Below are positions 10,618 to 22,865 of a stretch of 64,000 nt of DNA, piece by piece. The first letter of the stretch is position 1, and each line of letters begins with the position of its first letter. The notes beneath the pieces are model-generated. The model was not told the DNA's origin and searched no databases. It was given only the letters and a program-made list of their open reading frames with translations. The translations under genes and the position numbers were made by a program. Where the stretch lies: contig OX442431.1 of NCBI GenBank assembly GCA_949361645.1, positions 4,605,645-4,669,644 on the forward strand, read 5' to 3'. Origin of the DNA: Spongilla lacustris (Eukaryota > Porifera > Demospongiae > Spongillida > Spongillidae).

Positions 10618-13600
10618 CTATTTCTCCAGGTGGTGATAACATGATGGTGTCCAGAATTTGTCATTCCATTTTCCATTTACTAATCCTAATACTGATGACC
10701 AATGAACTTTTTCCATTAACTTTACTGTATAACTTCCATTGCAATTTGCTTCTTTCTCATAAAAGTATACTTGGCATGTGTGCCCCCTTTCATCTACTGA
10801 CTGCACATGACCTAAGAAAACTTTATTCTCACCAATACCTTTGATCTTTAACATGTCGCCCTTTTCCAGATATATGGGGATTATAATATCATCTGTAGAC
10901 AGAGGTACTGTGATTCGTTGATAGTCAATGACTACATATCTGGATGGGATTGTGTAACATTTCAGGGTCCAGGTATAGCATGACTTTTCTGACAACTGCA
11001 GACACAAGAAATAATTTCATTAATGATGTTGGTTCTACATAGGGGTTGTCACTGTATATGTGATACAATGATTCCCCTGTATCAGATATTGATTGTGAAT
11101 AGAGAGCAGCATAAATAAATCCATAGCATTTCCCACTTATGTTGGTGGAAAATATTGAAATTATTTTTGCTATCTCCATATCATCTCCTGATTCAGCATT
11201 CACTAAAATACTTTCATTTAGCCTGTACATCCCTCCTTTGTATGTATGGCCAGGCAAAAGAGCACAACGGGCTTGTACAGCGTTATCTTCTGGCTGTATT
11301 GGTTGCACATTGTTTGTTAGAAGGAGTATCTGAGCAATTATATCAGCTGACAAGATGGCTTTTGTATTTCCTCCAATCCAATGAGTATAACTTTGACTTT
11401 CATTCCAGTAAACCTGCATGTACTGAAGGTTTCTCCTCCATAGCAGCAGTTTGCATATCTGGTAGAAACTGATCCAAATCCTTCTTTGCCCAAGGATGCC
11501 TACAATGGTATCTGGAATTTCCCTAGTAGTAGTGTGTTGTGTCATTTCCTTGAGTCCCTACATTTAGATCATGTTATAATCGGATAGCAAACGCTGATAT
11601 TCTGACATGTTGTACCTTTCAAACTGCACCGTCTGCATGGTTTAATTCTACCTTGAATAAACTTGCCTATTTCTGCCTGTGCAGGATAGTCACCAGTCCA
11701 AAGAAGTAATAAACACCTTATGACAGCTCTGCCAGGTGGAATCCCTGCAATTGTGGCTGCATAATCTACTTCTATTCCTGAAATGATTATTCAATATTAG
11801 ACAAAATAATAAATGTGATCTTCATACCATTGACAAAAAGTTCTTCGAGTTCTGTATCAAGTGGTTCAAGAAAGGGGTCCAGTGATATTGCACGTTTGTT
11901 TGGCAGCAGATAGCTATAGGCACAAAGCCACAAACATACACCTCTGACACTTTTGCTCTATCTTGTTTTTTCATGGTGGCAATTGAAACCTCTATAGTAC
12001 CTGTGCAAATGTTAAAACAGCCTCATTACTCATAAAAGGTTTATAGCACGTCTTATGGTATTTCTAATCAAATGCCATGACTGTAAGTGTTAGAAAGGCT
12101 GAAAAATTTGTCGCATTGCAATTCTTCAAGTGTGAATATTCATAATGAAGTCTTGCATAGCTTCAAAAAGTGATTGATCATTTGTAGTGCAGTATCTAAC
12201 AAAGACTTAGCCTAACCTACTACTACAAGAACATTACATACTGTTAGGGAACACACACTTGCATGGGGATATGGGAATGAGAGTAGGCTTTGGATAGCTT
12301 TGTGAAGTTCACTATGTAATTTTTGTTAAAAGTTCAATGTATCTTTAGTTAGGTTTTGCATTGTTATATCATTATGTTGTTGTGCAGATAAGATATTCTA
12401 AATTATGTAAGGCATATAGCATTCGTACTACTGTGCACATTTATATGTAAACAATGTTTATAAGTACCGCAACTGTGCTTTGAAGATGTTGAGAATGGCT
12501 GCCACCCATCCCAGTGTCCAATGATTGCAATATTTCTTGGATCACCCCTCGTAGTTAATCGTGCATGTTGAAATAAATTGTAGCAATACGGACATTCCAC
12601 CAAAGTCAACTTGGAGTCATTAGCATTTTGTAGTGATTCTTGCACAATACTGCTACTAACAATCTGCTTGCATATTGGGCATATTGCTGGAAGAAGCCAT
12701 TCTGCTGCAGGGTCCCAAAACCATGATACTTCTTTAAACCGTGTGCCTTCATTCTTCATGTTCACATGTGCCTCTCCAAGCCAGTACTTTCTATCAACCC
12801 AATGAGCTGTCATCTTTCTGCAAAATGATGCATCCTGGCACCATGCACATCTTAATTTTATGTTTAAGAGGTAAGTAATAACAAGGAATGGTTCCAGGTT
12901 TGCCACAATGCCTGTTGAAGAAATCTTGTATTAGATCATTGTATGTACAATAAGTAACCATAATCAGTTGATATATATGAAAATATTTTTATTTGAAATA
13001 CTTACATCATTAATGTTTACAATATTATGCTACTCACCTACATGTTTCCGTTTGAGGTTCCATTACATCATAACTGCAGTGGTGGTCATTACTCAAACAC
13101 ACCCAAAAAGTCTTAGGTTCACTGTAGCCTCTGGTTGTCAGCAGGTCAATACTTGCCTGCCATGTGGATGGCCAGTGATGATGAAGACTTTTATCACCTT
13201 TGCAGTACAAATCCCTCCCGTAGTTTATTATTTTCATAAACTGCTCTTGTGATGACGAAGTGTCTTCTTGGATTGCCAATGCCTTCACAACAGATTCTAA
13301 GACAACCTGCGTAATGTCATCCGGAAATGGTAAGTCACAAAAAGTACCAATAGTACTGTGGGACTCAATTTCATCATTGCTACCATCGTCGTCCTGTAAG
13401 CAGTTGGTATCAAAAGCATCTAAATGATCGACGTCGACGTCAATTACATCGGCTGTGATCGAAACGGTTGTAGTACTATTAACATTTTCGGATTCAGTTG
13501 AACTGATGCAATCATTCGGTGGTGGAACAGGTGTACTTGTTTCTATCGTGAAGACATCTAGGGAGTTTTCACTTAAGTTGTAGAGGACCCAAGAACCTCT

Positions 13601-13786
13601 AACACCAAATAATTTGAAAACAAAGGGAGTTATAGGTCCTTTTCCGCGGATATTCTGAATTTATTGAAGCATGCCATAAATTGAACAGCTAGGTTCTTTT
13701 AGGGCGAAGGCGGCGATGTTGACAGCAGGATATTGGAAACTGATGCAGCTTTGCAATACATTACTAGCACGTTTAGAATTGGACAT
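10618..13786 (-). pseudogene. Five-exon CACTA/EnSpm-like (Tnp2/Transposase_21-type) transposase, decayed
   Basis: DDE-transposase-like gene. The start ATG is at 13786-13784. Exons inferred from GT-AG sites: 13786-13038, 12911-12468, 12000-11828, 11777-11616 and 11557-10618. Each junction restores a continuous reading frame, e.g. C-R-H-C-G-K-P-G across intron 1 and V-N-G-I-E-V-D-Y across intron 3. Seen in order: a Cys-rich region, IAIIGHWDGWQPF (first Asp), SLDPFLEPL, LLLWTGDYPAQAEIGKF (Asp), CRRC, and RHPWAKKDLDQFLP. This order matches the Tnp2/Transposase_21 layout as I remember it. The tail ends VHWSSVLGLVNGKWND. Damage: an in-frame TAA at 13661-13663, frameshifts near 12845, 11930 and 10960, a TAG at 11523-11525, and a TGA soon after GLLE with a switch of frame. 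No terminal inverted repeats were found. Class is moderately sure; the decay is seen directly. Confidence 0.7.
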
Positions 13787-14030
13787 ATTGAACTAGATAA
13801 CAAGTCAGGTCAATAAGATGAATAGGAGTCAAAACTAACAGACACCAATTAATGGGAACCTCCAGAAAGACAAACTGAAAACCTGACTTCATGCAAGAAA
13901 AGCCTGGGCGAAACCGGGTCAAGCATCAGTATAATGTGACGTCACTATGCAATACCTGTTGCGTTGCGAATCCATGCAGTAATTCCTTGGTGCATTCATT
14001 TATATGAGTGATGCACCCTAGCTTGCCCCA

Positions 14031-14215
14031 CACTGTTAAAAAAAAAGGCCCGAGGAGTGTTAGGTTTGAGGGGTGTTACAGCCCAGGGAGTGTTATGGCA
14101 ACACACAATGTGTTCAGCTGACATATATGGGTGTTGGCAGACTATGCTGGGGTGTTAGCAGCATATCCCAGGTGTTAGGTGATTTTAAAGGTGTGTTGTC
14201 ACAACACTGGTTTAC
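14031..14215. repeat. Possible transposon left end with GTGTT subterminal motifs
   Basis: Begins CACTGTTAAAAAAAAAGGCC and is followed by many GTGTTA/GGTGTT motifs (GAGTGTTAGG, GGGTGTTACAG, AGTGTTATGGCAACAC, GGGTGTTAGCAG). A mirror-image end lies at 23376-23506. Confidence 0.4.
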
Positions 14216-14305
14216 CGCATTGCACCCCAATGTATGATAAGTTCCCAGCCTTGTTTGTAATTACTTTCTGACGGTTGAGGGCGTGGTTTGCGAAATAATA
14301 TGGCA

Positions 14306-14406
14306 GCATATGATGGCAGCTGTGACAGACTTCGTGATACTGGACTGTAAGTGACAAATTGGCAGCTGTGACAGACTTCGTGATACTGGACTGTAAGTGA
14401 CAAATT
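14306..14406. repeat. ~46-bp tandem duplication
   Basis: The block GGCAGCTGTGACAGACTTCG...GTAAGTGACAAATT occurs twice, head to tail. Confidence 0.9.
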
Positions 14407-14560
14407 TATACCTTAAAGGTATGCGCGCACACAACTTACCAGTTAAAAACGTCTAAGATGGGCTGGCCATGGCGCGTGCTTTGGTGTAGATTTATAGACT
14501 AGGCCTATAGGGCAGTGCTACTGCTAGGCCTACATGTACACGTTGCTTGCATGCAATTAC

Positions 14561-15354
14561 CAGTGGCGTCGGAAGGAGATAATAGTAGGGGGGGCGCTAA
14601 GGGTGATGCCCCGGGGAGGGTCCGGGAGGGGAGCACCCTTTCCGCCCAGCTAGGGGGTATGGGGGAGCGCTGTGAGCTCCCCCATCGGGGTCTGGGGCGG
14701 AGCCCCAGAAGCCAACGCTTTTTGCGTTTAAAAAACTCCAAAAACTACACAAAAACGTGGCGGCCACGCAAGAGGCCTAGGCCTTTATTCTACATGTATA
14801 AATACGTGTACTAAGCCCCCCACAAAAAAAAATGGCTCATGTTTTAAAAACGAGCGTATCGTCGTATAATCATTAACGCTAGCGCGTTACCTGTTTCAAC
14901 ATTTTCCAGAAATGGTGCTCTAACAAGATTTTGAAGAACGGCGCGCAGGATTACGACAATACGCTCGTTCAAACCATAGATAGTTTAAACTATCCACGTT
15001 CAAACACGAGCCATTTTTTTGGTGGTGGCGGAGGGGGGTTACTTAGTATTATTCTTTGCTGACACTTCATCACTGCGATACGCGATCCAACCAGCAATTA
15101 ATATGGCAGTTAACCCTACGCGAGCGGGAATTGGCAGCTGTTAGCATTATCTGATTCACTGCAATGTTGTACATGTTAATTGATTGTGCTTGCGGATGTT
15201 CGATCGTAATTGGCACCACACGCAGCGATACTTAGGATTGTGAATAAAATTAACCCGAGCCAATAATGGGGGGGCGGAACGATACGTTCGCCCCCCCTTT
15301 ATCGTTGCAGGGGGGGCGATAGCCCCCTCTGCCCCCCCGGTTCCGACGCCTATG
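14561..15354. mobile_element. Non-autonomous DNA transposon (foldback MITE), family CAGTGGCGNCGGAA
   Basis: The left terminus CAGTGGCGTCGGAA (14561) and the right terminus TTCCGACGCCTATG (ends 15354) form an imperfect inverted repeat. A 5-bp duplication ATTAC flanks it (14556-14560 and 15355-15359). An inner pair of inverted arms (AAAAATGGCTCATGTTTTAAA near 14828 and ACACGAGCCATTTTTTTGG near 15005) can fold back. The first 170 bp holds the GC-rich block GGTCTGGGGCGGAGCCCCAG that recurs elsewhere in the window. There is no coding capacity. The superfamily is not assigned; the 5-bp duplication argues against hAT (8 bp) and Harbinger (3 bp). Confidence 0.8.
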
Positions 15355-15860
15355 ATTACCGTATTCATGCGTGTAATCTCGCTGTGCTTATGAAGGCTTG
15401 CGTGGATATTATGTTTGTGTATGTGCACCACTAGTGCTTCGTGTTGTGTCGCGTGTTGTAGTATGCATGCATAGGCCTACACTAAGTTTCAAATTTGATG
15501 CAAGCTTGTTTATTAGCCTGCATGTGTTGAGAGTGAAGGTTAAGTAGCATGGCTGCTCTTGTGCAGTAACACTACAGTGTATCAATTAAAATCCACCTGG
15601 ATTCTATTTAGATCACACCCTAGTAAAATGACATGGGAGCATATACATTATTACTCACAGGTATTTTGTTATGTGTACATATAGCTCAAGGAAGCAGTCT
15701 ATTAAGTATGTATTTCGCAGGTTGCAGCCATGCCGCTATATATGTCTATATACCACATGCAGATCCTGATAGCAAGAAGACAATCATCAACTATGCTGGA
15801 TGAATGCTGCCAAACAGTAGGAATTAGAACACTTTTTGTATCTCCCTTGTTCCATCAATA
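15355..15860. other. Non-coding stretch
   Basis: No recognisable gene or repeat apart from short GCATGCAT palindromes. Confidence 0.4.
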
Positions 15861-15864
15861 CTGA

Positions 15865-16212
15865 GGTGCGTTCCATACACACATGCACACACATGCACAC
15901 ACATACACACATACATTGTACACATGCACACATACACATGCACACATACACATGCACACACACACATGCACACATACACATGCACACATACACATGCACA
16001 TGCACACACATGCACATGCACACACATACACATGCACACACACAGATGCACACATACACATGCACACACATACACATGCACACATACACATGCACACATA
16101 CACATGCACACATACACATGCACACATACACATGCACACATACACATGCACACATACACATGCACACACATACACATGCACACACATACACATGCACACA
16201 TACACATGCATG
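15865..16212. repeat. ACATGCACACATAC-type minisatellite
   Basis: About 350 bp of a 14-bp unit (CACACATACACATG) and variants. All six frames are largely open, which produces spurious His/Thr- or Cys/Val/Met-rich ORFs. Confidence 0.95.
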
Positions 16213-16589
16213 CACAGTAAAATAAATTGATTGATATGTCAAACCAAAGAGTTTTAAACCATTGGATTAAAATATTGATGGTTTGTAGAGCAAACCAAAT
16301 TATGCTTGAAACCAAATATAATTCAACTGAACATTTTGGTTTGAATACAAATTGGTTTGTACTTCAAACCAACCCATCTTAAAGTGCAGAATACTATTTT
16401 TGGATTTCTAATATACTATTTTAACTCTTTGGACGCCATGCAAGGTAATTTATATGAACTCATGCATATGTATATAACCGTTATATGCATGGATTTTACC
16501 ATGACAATGTAAATAAAAAGTGTGTACCTTCATGATGCATGCATGCATGCAGATATACAGTTGCTACACTTGTAAAGTTACTAGTACAT

Positions 16590-16790
16590 GACATGATTGG
16601 CTACATCTGTAGTAATTATGTTTTTATTCAAGAACACATTGCACTAATCCATCACTCCAATTATTTACTCCAAGAACAGGAATGTGTAGCCCACATAAAT
16701 ACCAGATCACACCATCTCCATTTGCTTTGCCAGTTCATAATTGGGTTGTTACAACACAAGGTGTGCTTACACCCTCAATAGGTTTATGGA
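16590..16790. repeat. Direct repeat, copy 1
   Basis: About 180 bp (GTAGTAATTATGTTTTTATT ... GGGTTGTTACAACACAAGGT) that recurs at 17222-17410 with few differences. Confidence 0.85.
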
Positions 16791-17059
16791 TTCAGCATTT
16801 ACATGGCTGGTTACATGCATGTTAGTATATTGCACTGACTTGCATGCATGCATATATTCTACGTATATGTAAAAGGTACTATTCAAAGCAATTCTTTGTA
16901 ATAAAAACAACTGATGATTATATGGTTGTGTGAGAATGCATGCATATATGCACTTGGCGTTCAAAGAGTTAAGTATTTCTGTAGGTTTGTGCACACACCT
17001 TACCCACACATCCATTACACATTCCTGTTCTTAATGTAGTGATGCAGTAGTGATGAATT

Positions 17060-17275
17060 AGTGAAGTCATCTGAATAATGTTAGAAAAAACATAATTACT
17101 AATTGTAGTTGTAGTAACCAATCACTACATGTACTTATAAGGTTACAAGTGTAGCAACTATTTGCATGCATGCATGCAAATAGTTGGTTGCATAACTTTA
17201 TACATGATTGGTTACTATGTACAACTGTAGTAATTATGTTTTTATTCAAGAACACATTATTCAGATGACTGCATT
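17060..17275. repeat. ~210-bp imperfect palindrome centred on GCATGCATGC
   Basis: The left arm (GTCATCTGAATAATGTT, AACATAATTACTA, TAGTAACCAATCA) is mirrored on the right (TGATTGGTTACTA, GTAATTATGTTTTTATT, ACATTATTCAGATGAC). The centre is TATTTGCATGCATGCATGCA, which is followed by AATA. Confidence 0.75.
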
Positions 17276-17410
17276 AATTCAGCACTCCAATTATTTACTC
17301 CAAGAACAGGAATGTGTAGCCCACATAAATACCAGATCACTCCATCTCCATCTGCTTTGCCAGTTCATAATTGGGTTGTTACAACACAAGATGTGCTTAC
17401 ACACCTAGGT
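17222..17410. repeat. Direct repeat, copy 2
   Basis: Second copy of 16590-16790. It begins inside the palindrome at 17060-17275. Confidence 0.85.
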
Positions 17411-17447
17411 TTATATATTCAGCATCTACATGGCCCGTTGCATTTGG

Positions 17448-17690
17448 GTTGCACACACACATGCACACACACATGCACACACACATGCATGTACACATGC
17501 ACACACACATGCACACACATGCGCACACATGCGCACACATGCACACATATGTACACACATGCACACACATTCACAAACACATGCACACATACACACATTG
17601 CACATGCACACATGCACACACATGCATGACAAAAACACATACACACATGCACACACACATGTACACCTTCATGTACATACAGGCACATGC
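17448..17690. repeat. (ACACACATGC)n minisatellite
   Basis: Irregular CACACATGCA and ACACATGCG units. ORFs across it are spurious. Confidence 0.9.
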
Positions 17691-17887
17691 ACAGCCTGAG
17701 GAGATCGGGGATCGGTCGATCCCCCCGTGTGATGCTTTAGCCTGAAGGTGACAGCTGGGCTCTTGCTTTTCGTATTTGGATAAACGCAAGGGGCCCTGTA
17801 TGTGACTATTAATACTTTCAGAAGTCCGTCAGTCCTATTAATTGATCCCCTGGCTACAGGCATGCACACAATGTACATGATACTCAT

Positions 17888-18165
17888 TCATACACACATA
17901 CACATATGCACAAACACGTGCACACACACATGCACACATGTACATGACCCACACATGCACACATACACACACAATGCACATACACATGCACACATACACA
18001 CACAATGCACCACATGCACACATACATACATACACAATGCACACATACATGTGTGTATGTGTGTGTGCATGTGTATGCATGTGCACACACATACCAGGGG
18101 CGGTGGAAGATATTTAGCATTGGTCCCGCCAGCTAGGTATGGGGGGGGGGGGGGGGGGGGGGGGG
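17888..18165. repeat. CA/GT-type minisatellite turning into its own complement, then a G homopolymer
   Basis: CACACATGCACAC units to about 18045 are followed by ATGTGTGTATGTGTGTGTGC, i.e. the complementary strand, so the junction can form a hairpin. A run of about 25 G follows at 18141-18165, preceded by CAGGGGCGGTGGAAG, which looks like the end of a DNA transposon. Confidence 0.75.
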
Positions 18166-18304
18166 TGTCCTCTTTCGGCTGTAAGACCACACTGCTGGAG
18201 ATATTCTGATCAGTCACGCGGTACAAATTAAGCATGCCTGGATTTTATTTTATTTTTTTGTGCCTTAAATATTGGCCCCAGGACCTGCAGTACCTGTTCC
18301 GCTG

Positions 18305-18415
18305 CCCCTGCATGCACATGCACACATATACATATGCACACACATGCACATGTGTGTATGTGTGTTCATGTGTGTGTATGTGTATAATTCACATGCACAC
18401 ACGCATTCACACATA
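18305..18415. repeat. Short CA then GT tract (self-complementary)
   Basis: CATGCACACATATACATATG followed by TGTGTGTATGTGTG, again with a strand switch. Confidence 0.7.
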
Positions 18416-18837
18416 AACAGAACCGATGTCTTTGTGTTGGACAGCAAATACAGTGAGTGAAGTGCATGCATTCTTTGGAACTACTCAAAAGTTATTAGAC
18501 ATCCAAAATACCTACAGTGTATCCTAGCTGTTTGTGTCCTTTCTTGTCATTAATTTTGATTAACAAATATATCAAACATTTTGAGGTCGTGCTGTTTCAT
18601 TGCGCATGTGTGACCTTAGTATAAGCACGTTCTCCAGCTCTATTCGTAAACAGGTAAGTTTATTTTTAAGCCATTTGTTTTCTTACAGCGTTGAGCGATG
18701 CATTCGTGTAACACGATTTGAAGGCTTTGAAGAGATTTCATTGGCCTTTATGACTCCTCTATTGTCATATACGCACAAGCTGAGGAAAAGTTGACTACCG
18801 CTTGCTGCGCTACCTCACTATAATAAGCCCTGCTTAA

Positions 18838-21088
18838 GGTAGTTAGTTGACAATTTTTTTCAAATTACTTTTTTAGCCATAAATTGTATATCATTAGAAA
18901 GAGCAAAATTGCTGCATTCCAACGATACCTTACTTGCTCGATGATGTATCTCCCTGCGAGTACCACACAATTTTAAAGATCAAAATAAAAACGAACGGTA
19001 ATGTACGCGAATGAATGGGATGTGCTAAACAAAAACTGTCCCGGTTGAGTTTCTATTGAATACAGAGACATTTATAAGTGCGCAATTTAAACCAAAACCT
19101 TAACACATGTAGTCCAACGAATATTATACATAGAATTGCACTTAATATTGCTTCATTAAATCATTTTCATCTATAATATGTCAAAATAACAAAGTAGGTC
19201 TTTGCGTCATATAATATACGCATATGCGCAGTGCGATGAAGATTAAGGTTAATATGAAACAAACTCTAGACAGATGGAACTACTATTATTACTCATAGCA
19301 ATGATAAAATTATCACTGTATATGCAAGAGGTTCATGGATTTTAAGTCCATTGAAGTTAATATTGGCAGGGTAATCTGCAAGTAGCCCATATGTAACAGT
19401 CTCCCTTTCTTACTTTGCTTCATCTGTTTTTCAATCATTGACAATGACTTTAGGAATTTTAGATTTCGTTACAAAGGTTTCCAATATAGAGTACGTGTGT
19501 AGCAAACATGAGGTCCCAAGAAAGTAATATCTTTTCCATTATACATTACTTCTACTATTAGATCACTTTTAAAAAATGCATGCACTCCAAGTTCATCTGC
19601 ACAATAACTAACTGCATGTGGTAGGCTTAAACATGCCAGTTCTCTTGAAACTCCTTCAATAAAAATATTACCAATAAGTACATGGTACTCCAAACATGCA
19701 GCAATAGACTGCTTTACACAACAAGAAACAATACACCTTTTCATCACTTTTAGTATTTATGCTTTTCAAATTACTTTCCATCATATACATGTACTTCCTC
19801 TTTCAATTGCAATTGATGCTGGTTATTTACAGCTTTCATTTTACATTCTTTCATTATTTTATTTTTCTTATGTTCTATATTATTAGAAGATATTATGAAT
19901 CTGCACTAACTCTGATAAGAATATCTCAATGCAACCAGTGATCTTTTTACATGCCTTACTTCAGCCTAACTGCAGTATCTAAGCTTAGTTGACATGGGAC
20001 AGGAAATGTTTGGTTGTCTGCTCTCATGAGTATTTATAAAACTGAAAGAGAAGGATAGATATATGCATGTATTATGGGGACTATATCAATTGGAAGTCAA
20101 AATGGAAGATTTACAAATAAAGCAGCATCATTCCAAGCTCTAGAAATGGTATTTCTTATGCCTTTAGGCTGATTTGCTCCTTTGTCAACTACCTTGGCCG
20201 TTTCATTTGGGTTAATTCAGTAATTTGTAGTTATGTACAACGCTAATCCATTTATTAAGGTACCACTGATGCTGACTTATTTATATGCTCTTCAATATGA
20301 CACTCGAGATCAAGAACAATCTTCATTCTGAATAGCAACAAAACAGATTGGAACGTTATTTTGTTCATGTATGCATATGTATAAAAATGAATATGAATTA
20401 AGGGCTTGATAATATCTATGTGTGGGCACCATTTTATTGCAATTCTAAAACAATAAAAATAAATTACTTTCTTAGGACTTCAAGTTTATGTTGTTCACAA
20501 CTATGTGCTTCAAAGAATAGGGTGTGTAATAAATAGAATTGTCACGACGTTAACACAACACATTGTATTATAATAAAGGTCTACTTGGTTATGCTCTGTA
20601 CATATGAAATCTAAGTTAATCTTATAGACTGAAGCGTTAATATAGTGATTTCAAATAAAATGATAGGTGCTTTCAAGCAGGCCAATACGAAACGCCTAGG
20701 CCATTAAAGCACCCTTTGGGCACCATCCAAATCTCCTGAAACTTTATTGTAGCATTAAATTGGACCTTTACTAACTAAAAATCACTATCCTGTGATTGTG
20801 CATCAAAAGACTAATTCAAGACTCATTTGCAAGATTTTACTACAAATTGAAAGCGCCTGATATCGATAGATCGTGAAGTAGCTTGAATTTAGGCTATTGC
20901 AATGCATTCTACAACCAATTGCCTTCCTCGATCGAGTAATGAAGTCGGGTAAACCGCTCACGTAACGGAGCAAGTTTCTACGCTTCTATGTATACTTTTC
21001 AAACTTTCACAAATTCCAGTCCAATTTTTGACGTACTATTAGATCAACTATTTACGGACCCGAATACGCGATTTTGTCAACTACCTAC
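18838..21088. mobile_element. Candidate TTAA-type DNA transposon (piggyBac/Kolobok-like), non-autonomous or decayed
   Basis: TTAA sits at 18834-18837 and again at 21089-21092. Immediately inside are GGTAGTTAGTTGACAA on the left and TTGTCAACTACCTAC on the right, an inverted repeat of about 15 bp. A further TTGTCAACTACCTTGG lies inside at about 20196. The interior is AT-rich and has one 92-codon minus-strand ORF (19469-19747) that I do not recognise; no transposase is evident. TTAA duplication is typical of piggyBac and Kolobok. Confidence 0.5.
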
Positions 21089-21116
21089 TTAAGGCGGATA
21101 CCGGTAAGTACCTCGT

Positions 21117-22865
21117 CAGTGGCGGCGGAACCGGTCAGGCCGACCAGGCCATGGCCTGACCAATCTTGGACCAGAGCTCATTAAATATTCATGTGATCAT
21201 TAATTGTTTATAAACCAATATTCGTAATTCGAGTATACGTATGCGTAAGCGTACGCGCGCGATGGTATATCAGCTAGTGTAACATATATTCACTACGTAT
21301 ACGTAATGGAGGTGTCCTATTGTGTTCGGTAAATAGTATGGCAGGCTCTTGGAGCATCGCAGCTATGAGGCGTGCGATGTACCCTCACTACCAACAGCCT
21401 GTGTTATTGTGTCTTTGTTTCTGTATTTGGTACTAAGTTGCAAGTACGTACGTGCAAGTTTTAGCTTGGAGTTAGCAGCATTGCAATATATAGTCTGCAT
21501 GCGACAGAAAATCTGACAGTATGGCAGCTAGCAGCGATTGTCGATGTGTCGAAGATTTCATCATGCCGATAACTTGAAATATGTCTTTCTGAAGCGTTCT
21601 CTTGGTACGAAGAGCTAGCAGATCATGCCAGTACACATGGTTCAATTCCTGCATGGCCGTGGCTGCATTACAATGAAGGTCGGGATATCGATGCTGCATG
21701 CATCTATTGTGCACCACTGATCTGTTGTAAGAATGAAAGTCGAAGCAAGATGTAACTGCAAAATGAGATCCATCATTTGTAAGCTATCCTAGATATCAGT
21801 AGACTCAGTACCACTGATTTAATGCCATTCTATTTAAGACCTCTAGAGGCTTTTGCAACTGGAAGGATGTTACCAATTCGTGAGCTAGGCATATCTATTC
21901 CACATGCAGGTTAATGGTTATTCCGGCGCGGCTACAAACTCTTCAAGTGAGCGATCCTTCAATTCTGCGCGATGCGTCGAGTTAAATCGTACCTACATGT
22001 ACGATCCAAAATGGCGCAGGATCGGCTGAATCATTTCATGATCATGATTTCACTGACATCGCAAAGGGGTTTGCTAGTGCGAATGGATGCGGACAACAAA
22101 CATTTGGTCACTTCAATTGATTTATCATCTTGTCCATGTATTAGGCCACTACAATAAGATTCCTTGTTTCCCATTTCCCGCCCGCACCATTATTTGGTAC
22201 CGCCTGTTTTCATTCATTATTAGATCACGTGTTCATTATACGGTATTAATCATAGACATAAAAAAAAATGGCTATCTTGAACGTATCTGTTGCGTGTTTT
22301 TCTAGAAAAACTACTTCGTTGGAATTTTGAAGCAGAACACTCCTAACGCGATTTTCTATTCGACCACGTCTTCCAACTTCCAAGCACATCTATAGAGTCC
22401 TGGAACAGGATAAATTTAGTTAAAGCGGAGGTGGAAACCATCATAGATAATAGAATAAAGGGATTGGAAGAAACGGTATACATTTACGTGACGTGACGTC
22501 ACGTTCCGTTACATGACCGTGCTTCGCGATCGCATGTGAGCTGTTGAGCATCCTCCCGTAAAGAGCTTCTTTAGTTTCGTTTAACTTTTTACTGTGTGAG
22601 GGCAACCTTATTAATATTAAAGACGTTGCATAATTAACGTGGTTTGTGTTTTATACATGTATCAATTTATAGTAATGAGTAATGAATAATGAACCGCCCG
22701 CCCGCATGCCCTGTATGTCCTATTGAAATGGGAAACAAGGAATCTTATTGGAGTGGCCTTAATTTGAATGTATTAAAATGTGTGGTGTGGGCGTGGCATG
22801 CTGGGTGTGGCATGCATTAATTATTAATGGGCCTGACCAATCAGAATAACCTTCCGCCGCCTATG
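21117..22865. mobile_element. Second copy of the CAGTGGCGNCGGAA family (1.75 kb)
   Basis: The left end CAGTGGCGGCGGAACC (21117) and right end CTTCCGCCGCCTATG (ends 22865) are flanked by a 5-bp duplication CTCGT (21112-21116 and 22866-22870). Subterminal GGCCTGACCAATC occurs inverted at the two ends. The ends, orientation and 5-bp duplication match the element at 14561-15354; the interior is unrelated. It hosts the nested element at 22144-22758. No coding capacity was seen. Confidence 0.8.
22144..22758. mobile_element. Nested Harbinger-like MITE with 34-bp terminal inverted repeats
   Basis: The left end GGCCACTACAATAAGATTCC and the right end, which reads the complement of GGCCACTCCAATAAGATTCC, stay paired to about 34 bp (CTTGTTTCCCATTTC). 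A 3-bp TTA duplication flanks it (22141-22143 and 22759-22761). TTA/TAA duplications and GG-starting ends suit PIF/Harbinger. Confidence 0.75.

Noticed and set aside
15787..16315. Several ORFs of 100-160 codons on both strands (Cys/Val/Met-rich or His/Thr-rich)
   Set aside because: They are translations of the ACATGCACACATAC minisatellite; all frames are open because the unit lacks stops.
18600..18794. 64-codon plus-strand ORF with a basic C-terminus
   Set aside because: No recognisable domain or start context; lies next to the TTAA-type element and is likely chance.
19469..19747. 92-codon minus-strand ORF inside the TTAA-flanked element
   Set aside because: No transposase or other motif seen; kept only as a note in the element entry.
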